Assembly: GCF_009455635.1 (NCBI RefSeq)
Contig: NZ_QPER01000002.1
Location: forward strand, 930,001-994,000
Reading direction: 5' to 3'
DNA: 64,000 bases
From: Paraburkholderia agricolaris
GTDB taxonomy: Bacteria; Pseudomonadota; Gammaproteobacteria; Burkholderiales; Burkholderiaceae
The position numbers and the translations under genes are program-made. How positions within the stretch are numbered: position 1 is the first letter of the stretch; the number at the start of each line of letters is the position of its first letter. The notes below the pieces were generated by a model. The model made no database searches and was not told the origin of the DNA. It was given only the letters and a program-made list of their open reading frames with translations. This document shows positions 34,787-43,818 of this stretch, in pieces.

Positions 34787-36727
34787 ATGCTTTCGAATTT
34801 GCTGGTACAGCTGGTCAACGGGCTCGCCGATGCGTCGACGCTGTTTCTCGTCGCCGCCGGTTTGTCGCTGATCTTCGGCGTGACGCGCATCGTCAACTTC
34901 GCGCACGGCTCGTTCTATATGTTCGGCATTTACGTCGCGTATAGCATCGCGAGCCGTTTCGGCCATACCACGGGCGGCTTCTGGCTGTCGGTGCTGGCTG
35001 CCGCGCTGGTGGTGGCGGTGCTCGGCGCGCTGGTCGAAATGATCGTGCTGCGGCGCATCTACCAGGCCCCCGAGTTGTTTCACCTGCTGGCGACCTTCGC
35101 GCTGGTGCTGATCTTTCGCGACGCCGCGTTGTGGCTATGGGGTCCCGAAGACCTGTTTGGACCCCGTGCGCCGCATCTGGCCGGCGCGGTCGAATTTCTC
35201 GGCCATCCGCTGCCGACCTACGATATTGCGCTGATCGTGATCGGACCCGTGGTGTTGCTGCTGCTCTGGTATGCGTTGACGCGCACCCGTTGGGGCACGC
35301 TCGTGCGCGCCGCGACCCAGGATCGCGAGATGCTCGGCGCGCTCGGCATCAATCAGGCATGGCTGTTTACCGGCGTGTTTTTCGTCGGCGCATTTCTCGC
35401 CGGGCTGGGCGGTGCGCTGCAAGGGCCGCGGATGTCGGCGAATCTGTCGCTCGATCTGGAGACCATCGGCAATGCGTTTGTCGTCGTCGTGGTCGGCGGC
35501 ATGGGGTCGATTCCGGGCGCGTTTATCGCGGCGTTGCTGATCGCCGAGATCAAGGCGCTCTGCATCGGCATCGGGCATGTGTCGGTGTTCGGTATCGACC
35601 TGTCGTTGAGCCGTTTTACGCTGGTTGCGGAATTCGTCGTGATGGCGGTGGTGCTGGTGGTGCGGCCTTGGGGCTTGCTCGGGAAGGCGGGCGCCGCGGT
35701 GCGTGGCATGGCGGCACCTGAAGCGCCATTGAGGCCCGCCGGCAAGCGCCTGAAGTGGCTGGCGGCCATCGCCTTGCTGGTGCTGGTGCTCGCACCGCTT
35801 GCGGCCAACGCGTTTCCCTATATGCCTGTGCTGCTGGTTGAAATCCTGATCGCCGTGCTGTTCGCCACGAGTCTGCATTTCATCATGGGTCCCGGCGGCA
35901 TGCATTCGTTCGGCCACGCCGCGTATTTCGGCCTGGGTGCTTATGGCGCCGCACTGTTTCTCAAGGTTCTGAATCTGCCGATGGAAGCCGCGCTGCTGCT
36001 CGGCCCCTCGCTCGCCGTGGCTGGCGCGCTGGTGTTCGGCTGGTTTTGCGTGCGGCTTTCGGGCGTGTACCTTGCGATGCTGACGCTCGCGTTCGCGCAG
36101 ATCGTCTGGTCCGTGGTGTTCCAGTGGGACGATGTAACAGGCGGCAGCAACGGCATTCTCGGCCTGTGGCCGTCGAACTGGTTGTCGTCGCCGGTGGCTT
36201 TTTATTATCTGACGCTCGCCTGCGCCGTGGTGGGTGTGTGGCTGCTGCGCAAGATGCTGTTCTCGCCGCTCGGCTACGCGATGCGGGCGTCGCGCGATTC
36301 GGTGTTGCGCGCCGAAGCCATCGGCATCGACGTGAAACGTGTGCAGTGGGCGGCATTCGTCGTCGCGTCGCTGTTCTGCGGGCTTGCCGGATCGCTGTAT
36401 GCCTTCTCCAAAGGGACGATTTCGCCCGAGGTGATCAGCGTGAGCCGCTCCGTGGATGGCCTCGTGATGGTGCTGCTCGGCGGCTTGCAGACCTTGACCG
36501 GTCCGATTGTCGGCGCGGCGGTGTTCACCTGGCTGCAGGACACCGTCGCGCGGCAGACCGACTATTGGCAGGCGCTGCTGGGTTTCGCGATCCTGTTGCT
36601 GGTGATCGCGTTTCCGCAGGGGATCGTCGGTTTTATTCGCGAGCGGTTTGGCGACGATACGGTGGATAAGGCGGAAGATCGGGCTTCGGCGGCGTCGCAA
36701 GGTACGGCGATCAAGGAGGGGCTATGA
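34787..36727 (+). CDS. Branched-chain-type ABC transporter permease, LivH-LivM fusion
   Basis: A 646-residue polytopic protein joining both permease halves of a HAAT-type importer. The N-terminal LivH-like domain is about residues 1-300 (AAGLSLIFGVTRIVNFAHGSFYMFG, GGMGSIPGAFIAALLIAEIKAL). The LivM-like domain is about 320-620 (HFIMGPGGMHSFGHAAYFGLGAYGAALFL, MRASRDSVLRAEAIGIDVKRVQW, GGLQTLTGPIVGAAVF). Usually these are two genes; here they are one chain with a short linker. The stop overlaps the start of the first ATPase gene. Confidence 0.92.
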   Translation: MLSNLLVQLVNGLADASTLFLVAAGLSLIFGVTRIVNFAHGSFYMFGIYVAYSIASRFGHTTGGFWLSVLAAALVVAVLGALVEMIVLRRIYQAPELFHLLATFALVLIFRDAALWLWGPEDLFGPRAPHLAGAVEFLGHPLPTYDIALIVIGPVVLLLLWYALTRTRWGTLVRAATQDREMLGALGINQAWLFTGVFFVGAFLAGLGGALQGPRMSANLSLDLETIGNAFVVVVVGGMGSIPGAFIAALLIAEIKALCIGIGHVSVFGIDLSLSRFTLVAEFVVMAVVLVVRPWGLLGKAGAAVRGMAAPEAPLRPAGKRLKWLAAIALLVLVLAPLAANAFPYMPVLLVEILIAVLFATSLHFIMGPGGMHSFGHAAYFGLGAYGAALFLKVLNLPMEAALLLGPSLAVAGALVFGWFCVRLSGVYLAMLTLAFAQIVWSVVFQWDDVTGGSNGILGLWPSNWLSSPVAFYYLTLACAVVGVWLLRKMLFSPLGYAMRASRDSVLRAEAIGIDVKRVQWAAFVVASLFCGLAGSLYAFSKGTISPEVISVSRSVDGLVMVLLGGLQTLTGPIVGAAVFTWLQDTVARQTDYWQALLGFAILLLVIAFPQGIVGFIRERFGDDTVDKAEDRASAASQGTAIKEGL

Positions 36728-37533
36728 GCCTGCTGCGCGTATCCGGCCTCTCCAAGTCGTTCGGCGGCCTGAAAGCGGTCGACGATGTGTCCTTCGATCT
36801 TGAAGCCGGCCAGTTGCTCGCGCTGCTGGGACCGAATGGCGCGGGCAAGTCGACCTGCTTCAATATGGTCAACGGGCAACTGCAACCGTCGTCCGGTTCG
36901 ATTCGCCTCGACGATCGCGAACTGGTCGGCATGCGGCCACGCGATATCTGGCGGTTGGGCGTTGGCCGCACGTTTCAGATTGCCGCGACCTTCAATTCGA
37001 TGACCGTGCTCGAAAACGTGCAGATGGCCCTCGTCTCGCGCGAACGCAAAACCTTCGGCCTGTGGAAACCCGTGGGCTCGCGCTATGCCGACGAAGCGAT
37101 GACGCTGCTCGAACAGGTCGGCATGGGCGCCGACGCGAACCGCGCCTGCGGCGTGCTCGCTTATGGGGATGTCAAACGCGTTGAACTGGCGATCGCGCTG
37201 GCCAATCGGCCGAAGTTGCTGCTGATGGACGAGCCCACCGCCGGCATGGCGCCCAGGGAGCGCAACGAGTTGATGGCGCTGACGAGGCGTCTCGTCACGG
37301 AGTACAAGATCGGCGTGCTCTTTACCGAACACAGCATGGACGTTGTATTCGCTTACGCCGATCGCATGATCGTGCTCGCACGTGGCAAGCTGATAGCCGA
37401 GGGCGACGGCGAAACGATCCGCAACGACGCACGCGTTCAGGAAGTCTATTTCGGCACCGGCAAGACCTTCCAGCCATGCGCGCCGCTGCATGAAGCGGCA
37501 GGCGGCCATCCGGGACAAGGAGCGCTGCAATGA
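36724..37533 (+). CDS. ABC transporter ATP-binding protein (LivG-like)
   Basis: A 269-residue ATPase. Walker A is GPNGAGKST and Walker B is LLLMDEPTAGMAP. The signature region reads LAYGDVKRVELAIAL, as in LivG-type proteins where LSGGQ is replaced. The C-terminal segment resembles LivG (HSMDVVFAYADRMIVLARGKLIAEG). It overlaps the permease gene by 4 bp and the second ATPase gene by 4 bp, so all three are translationally coupled. Confidence 0.92.
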   Translation: MSLLRVSGLSKSFGGLKAVDDVSFDLEAGQLLALLGPNGAGKSTCFNMVNGQLQPSSGSIRLDDRELVGMRPRDIWRLGVGRTFQIAATFNSMTVLENVQMALVSRERKTFGLWKPVGSRYADEAMTLLEQVGMGADANRACGVLAYGDVKRVELAIALANRPKLLLMDEPTAGMAPRERNELMALTRRLVTEYKIGVLFTEHSMDVVFAYADRMIVLARGKLIAEGDGETIRNDARVQEVYFGTGKTFQPCAPLHEAAGGHPGQGALQ

Positions 37534-38243
37534 GCGAGCCGATGCTGAAGGTCTCCGGCCTCAATGCATTCTATGGCCGTGCGCATATTCTGTTCGACGT
37601 CGGCCTGGAAGTGGGCCGTGGCGAAGTGGTCGCGCTGATGGGCCGCAACGGCGCCGGCAAATCGACCACGATGAAAGCGGTGATGGGACTATTGCCGCGC
37701 CGTCAGGGCGAAGTGCGTTTTCGCGGACAGAACATCACGGCGTTGCCGCCTTATCGGATCGCCCGCATGGGCATGGGATTCGTCCCGGAAGATCGCCGCG
37801 TGTTTGCCGATCTGACGGTGATGGAAAACCTCGATACCGGCCGTCAGCCGCCGCGCGAAGGTGCGCCGCAATGGACGCCGGAAAAACTGTTCCGCCTGTT
37901 CCCCAATCTGGGCGAAATGCCCAGACGCCCCGGCGGCCAGATGAGCGGCGGCGAGCAGCAGATGCTGACCGTCTCGCGCACGCTGATGGGCAACCCGTAT
38001 CTGGTGCTGCTCGACGAACCGTCCGAGGGCGTTGCCCCCGTAATCGTCGAGCAGATGGCGAACATGATCCTCGAACTCAAGCGCGAAGGGCTATCGATTC
38101 TGTTGTCCGAACAGAATCTGCACTTCGCCGAGCTGGTTAGCGACCGCGCGTACGTCCTCGAAAAAGGGCAGATCCGCTTTAGCGGCACGATCGGCGAACT
38201 CGCAAAGAACGAAACAGTGAGGCGCGCTTATCTGAGCGTGTGA
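37530..38243 (+). CDS. ABC transporter ATP-binding protein (LivF-like)
   Basis: A 237-residue ATPase. Walker A is GRNGAGKST, the signature is MSGGEQQML and Walker B is LVLLDEPSEGVAP. Other LivF-type segments are MGMGFVPEDRRVFADLTVMENL and the C-terminal VLEKGQIRFSGT. With the LivG-like ATPase and fused permease it completes the import motor; the binding protein is the last gene of the cluster. The substrate is inferred to be the N-heteroaromatic acid degraded by the surrounding enzymes. Confidence 0.92.
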   Translation: MSEPMLKVSGLNAFYGRAHILFDVGLEVGRGEVVALMGRNGAGKSTTMKAVMGLLPRRQGEVRFRGQNITALPPYRIARMGMGFVPEDRRVFADLTVMENLDTGRQPPREGAPQWTPEKLFRLFPNLGEMPRRPGGQMSGGEQQMLTVSRTLMGNPYLVLLDEPSEGVAPVIVEQMANMILELKREGLSILLSEQNLHFAELVSDRAYVLEKGQIRFSGTIGELAKNETVRRAYLSV

Positions 38244-38316
38244 TTCCATCGGCGCACGAGGCGTGCAGGGTATGCGCGCATGCGGCGCCGGGCAGTCGTT
38301 GCGAAAGGAGAGGCAG

Positions 38317-39516
38317 ATGGCAGCAGAGACGTTGACAGGCTTGTCGGGCAAGGTTGCCGTAACGAACATCGGTCTGCTGTTATCCGGCGACATCGACAAG
38401 CCGATTCTCGATGCGAACACGCTGGTCATCGACGACGGCGTGATCGTCGCGATCGGCCGGGAGAAAGATTGTGACCTCGAAGGCGCGCGAACCACGGTCG
38501 ACTGCAAAGGTACCGCAGTCGCGCCGGGCCTGATCGACTCACACGTGCATCCGGTGTTCGGCGACTGGACGCCGCGGCAGAATCAGATGGGCTGGATCGA
38601 GTCGAATCTGAACGGTGGCGTGACGACCATGATCTCCGCCGGCGAAGTGCACTTGCCTGGGCGTCCGAAAGACGTAGTCGGCGTCAAGGCGCTCGCGATT
38701 ACCGCGCAGCGTTCGTTCGAAGGGATGCGCGGCGCGGGTGTCGGTGGCGGCGTGAAGGTCATGGCGGGCGCGCCGGTGATCGAGAAGGGCATGGTCGAAG
38801 AGGACTTCAAGGAGCTTTCGGAAGCGGGCGTGAAGCTGCTCGGTGAAGTCGGTCTCGGCAGTGTGAAGGGCGGCGAGGAAGCCGCACAGATGGTGGCGTG
38901 GGCCCGCAAGTACGGCATTCAAAGCACGATTCACACGGGCGGCCCGTCGATTCCCGGCTCGGGCCTGATCGACCGGGACGTGGTGCTCGCTGCCGACGCG
39001 GACGTGATCGGCCATATCAACGGCGGCCATACCTCGCTGTCCTATCGGCACGTATGCGATCTGTGCGAGCAATCGAGCCGCGCACTGGAGATCGTTCACA
39101 ACGGCAATGAACGGATCGCCCTGCTCACCGCGCGCCATGCGATCGAATTGAAGTGTCCGCACCGGATTATTCTCGGCACGGATAGCCCGGCGGGTTCCGG
39201 CGTGCAACCGCTCGGCATTCTGCGGATGATCGCGCTGATCTCGAGTCTCGCGGATGTCCCTGCTGAAATCGCCTTCTGTTTTGCAACCGGCAACACCGCG
39301 CGGCAACGCAATCTGCGCCAGGGATTGATCGAAGTGGGCCGTCCCGCCGACCTTGTCTTCATGGATCGCGCACAGCACACGGCGGCCGATACGCTGCTGG
39401 AAAGTGTGCAACTGGGCGATATTCCCGGCGTCGGCATGGTGATGATCGACGGGCTGATCCGCTGCCGGCGCAGCCGCAATACGCCACCGGCGACCGAAGT
39501 GCCGGTGGTGCTTTGA
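38317..39516 (+). CDS. Enamidase-like metal-dependent amidohydrolase
   Basis: A 399-residue amidohydrolase-superfamily protein resembling the enamidase of nicotinate fermentation, which hydrolyses 1,4,5,6-tetrahydro-6-oxonicotinate to 2-formylglutarate and ammonia. Metal-binding features: HxH in LIDSHVHPVFGDW (about residues 73-85), IQSTIHTGGPS, DVIGHINGGHTSLSYRHV and the catalytic Asp in IILGTDSPAGSG. ATG 38317 follows GAAAGGAG; an upstream start at 38263 is poorer. Co-occurrence with the reductase-like gene strengthens the call; dihydroorotase or imidazolonepropionase-like roles fit the context less well. Confidence 0.75.
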   Translation: MAAETLTGLSGKVAVTNIGLLLSGDIDKPILDANTLVIDDGVIVAIGREKDCDLEGARTTVDCKGTAVAPGLIDSHVHPVFGDWTPRQNQMGWIESNLNGGVTTMISAGEVHLPGRPKDVVGVKALAITAQRSFEGMRGAGVGGGVKVMAGAPVIEKGMVEEDFKELSEAGVKLLGEVGLGSVKGGEEAAQMVAWARKYGIQSTIHTGGPSIPGSGLIDRDVVLAADADVIGHINGGHTSLSYRHVCDLCEQSSRALEIVHNGNERIALLTARHAIELKCPHRIILGTDSPAGSGVQPLGILRMIALISSLADVPAEIAFCFATGNTARQRNLRQGLIEVGRPADLVFMDRAQHTAADTLLESVQLGDIPGVGMVMIDGLIRCRRSRNTPPATEVPVVL

Positions 39517-39547
39517 ACGCGCACCGCACGGCGTGGCCGGCACTCCC

Positions 39548-40054
39548 ATGAACCGTCCGGCGCCTCTTGCGCTGCACGTCAACGGCGCGACCCATCTGGT
39601 CAGCGCCGCTGCCGACACGCCGCTGCTTTATCTGCTGCGTAACGACCTCGCGTTGAACGGTCCGAAATTCGGGTGTGGTCTCGGCGAATGCGGCGCGTGT
39701 ACGGTGTTGCTCGATGGCATGCCGACGCGTTCATGCGTGACGACCGCGAAGGTTGCGCTGGGGCGCGAAATCACCACGCTCGAAGGATTGGGTACGCGTA
39801 CCGCGCTGCATCCGGTGCAGCAGGCATTTATCGAAGAACAGGCCGCGCAGTGCGGCTATTGCCTGAACGGCATGATCATGACCGCCAAGGCGTTGCTCGA
39901 TCGCGATCCGCATCCGGGTGTCGAAACGATTCGGCGGGAATTGTCGCGCAATCTCTGCCGCTGCGGCACGCATGTCGAGATCGTGCGCGCGGTCCAGCGT
40001 GCGGCGCAATTGCTTGCCGTGCAACCGGTGCTGGATAAGGGAGCGCACGCATGA
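39548..40054 (+). CDS. NicA-like [2Fe-2S] subunit of a molybdenum hydroxylase
   Basis: A 168-residue iron-sulfur small subunit of the xanthine dehydrogenase family. The plant-type cluster Cys are in KFGCGLGECGACTVLLDG with a further Cys at TRSCVTT; the second cluster is in QCGYCLNGMIM and CRCGTHVEIVRA. Size and partner match NicA of aerobic nicotinate degraders. It overlaps the large-subunit gene by 4 bp. ATG 39548 is preferred over an in-frame GTG at 39533. Confidence 0.88.
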   Translation: MNRPAPLALHVNGATHLVSAAADTPLLYLLRNDLALNGPKFGCGLGECGACTVLLDGMPTRSCVTTAKVALGREITTLEGLGTRTALHPVQQAFIEEQAAQCGYCLNGMIMTAKALLDRDPHPGVETIRRELSRNLCRCGTHVEIVRAVQRAAQLLAVQPVLDKGAHA

Positions 40055-43000
40055 CCGGGCCGGATTTCAGCGTCGATCGCCGGGCCGCGCCGCCGTCGCG
40101 GCAGCAACTCTACGACGCGCAGAGTGTGCTGATCGTCACGCGGCCGCCGCAGGCGCCGGCACGCGCGGCGGCTGGGCAGCCAGGGTCGCGCTCCGCATTC
40201 GTACCGACGCAAGCCGACATGTTTCTCGTCGTGCGCGACGACGGCAGTGTGGTGGCGTTCAACGGTCACGTCGATCTCGGCACCGGCATCGGCACAGCGC
40301 TCGCGCAGATCGTCGCGGAAGAACTGGATGTGCCGTTGACGCGCGTGTCGATCGTGCTGGGTCATACGAACGAGGCGCCGAATCAGGGCCCGACGATCGC
40401 GAGCGCGACGATCCAGATATCCGCCGTACCGTTACGGCATGCAGCCGCGCAAGCCCGGCAATTCTTGCTGGCGGAAGCGGCCGCGCGTTTGAAGGTCGGT
40501 GCGACGCAACTCGATGTGCGCGACGGCGTGGTCTTTCAACGTGACGACGACACCATCAAAGGTCTGAGCTATGGCGAACTGATCGCCGGCCGGCGTATTG
40601 AACTGACACTCGCCACCGACGCGCCGTTGAAATCACCCGACACGTACAGGATCGTCGGCAAGAGCTCGCCGCGTGTCGATATTCCCGCGAAGGCCACGGG
40701 AGAATTGAGCTTCGTGCACGACGTGCGCGTGCCGGGCATGCTGCACGGCCGTGTCGTACGGCCGCCTTATGCGGGTATCGCGCAGGGCGAGTTCATCGGC
40801 AATAGCCTGTTGCATGTCGATGAAGATTCCCTTCGTGACTTGCCCGGCATCGTCAAGGTGGTGGTGATCCGCGATTTCGTGGGTATTGCCGCTGAGCGCG
40901 AAGAGATCGCGCAGCAGGCGGTGAAGCGGTTGGCTGTGCGATGGAAAACAGTAGAAGGTTTGCCGCCGCTCGAAACCAGCGAGGAAGTGGAAGCCGCGCT
41001 AAGGGCCAATCCGGCCAGCCGACGCGATCTGGTGATCGAAGGCGATACCGACGCAGCGCTCGCGCAAGACCCGGCCCGAACGTTGGAACGCACCTACGTA
41101 TGGCCGTTTCAGATGCATGCGTCGATTGGGCCGTCGTGCGCGGTGGCCGACTACCGGGATGCGACACTGAAGGTCTGGTCGGGTACGCAGAATCCCCATT
41201 CGTTGCGAGCCGACCTCGCTCTGCTAATGGCGCTGGACGAAGCGCACATCGAGATCGTGCGCATGGAAGCGGCAGGGTGTTACGGCCGCAATTGCGCGGA
41301 CGATGTCGCCGCCGATGCCGCACTCCTCTCGCGCGCAACCGGCAGTCCGGTGCGTGTACAACTTTCGCGCGAAGACGAGCATGCATGGGAGCCCAAGGGT
41401 GCAGCGCAATTGATGGACGTGCGCGGCGCTTTAGGCGCGCAAGGCGAACTCGCCGCCTACGATTTCGCGACGCGCTATCCATCGAACGACGCCCCCACGT
41501 TGGCGCTGTTGCTTACCGGAACCCTCTCCGCGCAGCCGCAAGTCTTCGAAATGGGCGACCGTACGGCCGTGCCGCCATACGACTACCGGACCATGCGCAT
41601 TGTTTGCGACGACACGCCGCCGATCGTGCGCGCGTCCTGGCTAAGAGGCGTGTCCGCGTTGCCGAACACGTTCGCGCATGAGTCTTTCATCGACGAACTC
41701 GCGGCGCAAGCGGGCGCGGACCCCGTTGAGTTCCGGCTGAAACATCTCACTGATCCGCGTGCGATCGATCTCGTCAAGGCTGTGGCTGAGAAAGCCGGCT
41801 GGCAGCCTCGTACCGCCGCGTTTAAAGACGAGGCTCAGGAACAGGGCGACGTTGCGCGCGGCAGAGGTTTCGCGTACGCCCGCTACGTGCACAGCAAATT
41901 CCCCGGCTTCGGCGCGGCTTGGTCCGCGTGGGTCGCCGACGTCGAGGTGAACCGCAAGAGCGGCGAGCTGGCCGTGACGCGCGTGGTGGTCGGACAGGAC
42001 ACCGGCACGATGGTGAATCCGGACGGCGTACGCCATCAGATTCACGGCAATGTGATCCAGGCAACCAGCCGCGCGCTGAAAGAACGTGTGACGTTCGGTG
42101 AGAACGCGGTGACAAGTCAGGAGTGGGGCGCGTACCCGATTCTGACCTTCCGTGAAGTGCCGGTGATCGACGTGGTGATGATGCCGCGTCACGGCGAGCC
42201 GCCGATGGGCACCGGTGAATCGGCTTCGCTGCCTGGTGCCGCGGCGATCGCCAATGCGTTGTATGACGCGACCGGGGTGCGTTTTCGCAGGCCGCCATTC
42301 ACGCCTGAAACGATTCGCGCCGCGCTCGCCGATGCGCAAGCGGAGGAGGCCGCTGCACGCAGCAGGAAGCGCTGGCGGTTCGGCTTTCTCGGCACGCTCG
42401 CCGCGGGTGCGGCCGGTTGGCTGGGCGTACTGGCCATGTCGCCGGCAGCCATCGCGCCGATCGCGCCACCGCTCGCGAGCGCGTTCGCGCCCGAACTGGT
42501 GGCGCGCGGCAAGCTGCTCGCGTCGCTGGGTAACTGCGCGGTTTGCCATACCGCCCGCAATGGCGTGCCGAACGCGGGTGGCAAACCGCTCGAAACGCCA
42601 TTCGGCACCGTGTATAGCACCAACCTCACGCCCGATGGACTAACGGGTATCGGTACATGGTCGCTCGACGCCTTCGTGCGGGCGATGCGGCAAGGTATCA
42701 GCCGCGACGGGCATCGGCTGTATCCCGCGTTCCCCTACACGTCGTTCAAAAACACCTCCGACGACGACCTCAAGGCGCTCTACGCTTACCTGATGGCACA
42801 GACGCCGGTGCGCTCGCGGCCGCCGGAAACGAAGCTGGCGTATCCGTTCAGCGTGCGTCCGCTGATGGCCGTATGGAACGGGCTTTTTCTTGGACGCAAC
42901 CCTTTGCCCGCCGATACGGCGCAAAGCGCGCAATGGAATCGCGGCGCGTACCTGGTGAACGGTCTCGGCCATTGCAGCGCATGCCATACGCCGCGCAACG

Positions 43001-43665
43001 CATTCGGCGCCGAGAAAACCGGCGCCGCTTTCATGGGCGGCGGCGTGGCGGACGGATGGGAAGCGCCCGCGCTGTCGGCGCTTTCCAACGCGCCCGTACC
43101 CTGGAGCGAAGACGAGCTGTTCAGCTATCTGCGCTACGGCCACGCGCCCTTGCATGGCGTTGCGGCCGGGCCGATGGCGCCGGTCGTCAACGATCTGGCG
43201 GCTTTGCCCGACAGCGATATTCGCGCGATGGCCACGTATCTGGCCTCGTTGAATCCTCTCGAGGCCAACGCGGATCCGGCGGCAATGGCGCGTCAGTACG
43301 AGCAGGCCAGCACGATAACGGGTACCGCAAACGGTCTTGGTGCACGCCTGTTCGATGGTGCGTGTGCTGCCTGTCATCACACGGGTAGCGGGCCGCAATT
43401 GTTTGGTGCGCATCCGTCGCTGGCGCTTAACACGAATTTGCACAGTACGACGCCTGATAATCTGATTCGCGTGATTCTCGATGGTATCGGCTCGCCTGCG
43501 CGCCCCGAACTCGGTACGATGCCGGCTTACCGTGATAGTTTCAACGACGCTCAGGTCGCCGAACTCGTGTCCTATCTGCGTCAGCAATTCGCCGGCGGTA
43601 AACCGGCATGGCAGGACGTCACCGCGAGCGTTGCCAGAGTCCGCGCGGCACCGCAGGCAGAGTGA
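40051..43665 (+). CDS. NicB-like molybdopterin hydroxylase subunit fused to triheme cytochrome c
   Basis: A 1204-residue fusion. Residues ~45-760 are the Mo-cofactor subunit of the xanthine dehydrogenase family (GHVDLGTGIGTALAQIVAEEL, NQGPTIASATIQ, LRGVSALPNTFAHESFIDELA, PPMGTGESASLPGAAAIANAL). A hydrophobic helix follows near 775-800, then three cytochrome c modules with CXXCH sites CAVCH, CSACH and CAACH. This is the layout of NicB, which hydroxylates nicotinate at C6 and passes electrons through hemes to the respiratory chain. No separate FAD subunit is present, consistent with that route. The exact heteroaromatic substrate is inferred. Confidence 0.88.
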   Translation: MTGPDFSVDRRAAPPSRQQLYDAQSVLIVTRPPQAPARAAAGQPGSRSAFVPTQADMFLVVRDDGSVVAFNGHVDLGTGIGTALAQIVAEELDVPLTRVSIVLGHTNEAPNQGPTIASATIQISAVPLRHAAAQARQFLLAEAAARLKVGATQLDVRDGVVFQRDDDTIKGLSYGELIAGRRIELTLATDAPLKSPDTYRIVGKSSPRVDIPAKATGELSFVHDVRVPGMLHGRVVRPPYAGIAQGEFIGNSLLHVDEDSLRDLPGIVKVVVIRDFVGIAAEREEIAQQAVKRLAVRWKTVEGLPPLETSEEVEAALRANPASRRDLVIEGDTDAALAQDPARTLERTYVWPFQMHASIGPSCAVADYRDATLKVWSGTQNPHSLRADLALLMALDEAHIEIVRMEAAGCYGRNCADDVAADAALLSRATGSPVRVQLSREDEHAWEPKGAAQLMDVRGALGAQGELAAYDFATRYPSNDAPTLALLLTGTLSAQPQVFEMGDRTAVPPYDYRTMRIVCDDTPPIVRASWLRGVSALPNTFAHESFIDELAAQAGADPVEFRLKHLTDPRAIDLVKAVAEKAGWQPRTAAFKDEAQEQGDVARGRGFAYARYVHSKFPGFGAAWSAWVADVEVNRKSGELAVTRVVVGQDTGTMVNPDGVRHQIHGNVIQATSRALKERVTFGENAVTSQEWGAYPILTFREVPVIDVVMMPRHGEPPMGTGESASLPGAAAIANALYDATGVRFRRPPFTPETIRAALADAQAEEAAARSRKRWRFGFLGTLAAGAAGWLGVLAMSPAAIAPIAPPLASAFAPELVARGKLLASLGNCAVCHTARNGVPNAGGKPLETPFGTVYSTNLTPDGLTGIGTWSLDAFVRAMRQGISRDGHRLYPAFPYTSFKNTSDDDLKALYAYLMAQTPVRSRPPETKLAYPFSVRPLMAVWNGLFLGRNPLPADTAQSAQWNRGAYLVNGLGHCSACHTPRNAFGAEKTGAAFMGGGVADGWEAPALSALSNAPVPWSEDELFSYLRYGHAPLHGVAAGPMAPVVNDLAALPDSDIRAMATYLASLNPLEANADPAAMARQYEQASTITGTANGLGARLFDGACAACHHTGSGPQLFGAHPSLALNTNLHSTTPDNLIRVILDGIGSPARPELGTMPAYRDSFNDAQVAELVSYLRQQFAGGKPAWQDVTASVARVRAAPQAE

Positions 43666-43718
43666 AATCAGCGAACGCATTGCCGCACCGGATTGCTGCA
43701 ACTTGGACATGGCTCGCT

Positions 43719-43754
43719 GAAGGAATCACCGAACGAATCACCGAACGAATCACG
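43719..43754 (+). repeat. 12-bp tandem repeat GAACGAATCACC
   Basis: Three adjacent units (GAAGGAATCACC, GAACGAATCACC, GAACGAATCACG) lie between the NicB-like and binding-protein genes. Too few and too short for a CRISPR; possibly a regulatory or slippage repeat. Confidence 0.7.
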
Positions 43755-43818
43755 AAACGCTTCAACGCTTGATAAAAACGACCGCATTCCCGCAATCCTT
43801 TTGATAACGGAGAAACGC

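Noticed and set aside
35135..36700. Long minus-strand open frame (521 codons) opposite the LivHM-like permease gene
   Set aside because: Translation is rich in His/Gln/Arg with no recognisable motif. It is the antisense shadow of a clear ABC permease in high-GC DNA.
43719..43754. Tandem repeat considered as a CRISPR remnant
   Set aside because: Units are adjacent 12-mers without spacers, and no cas genes are in the window.
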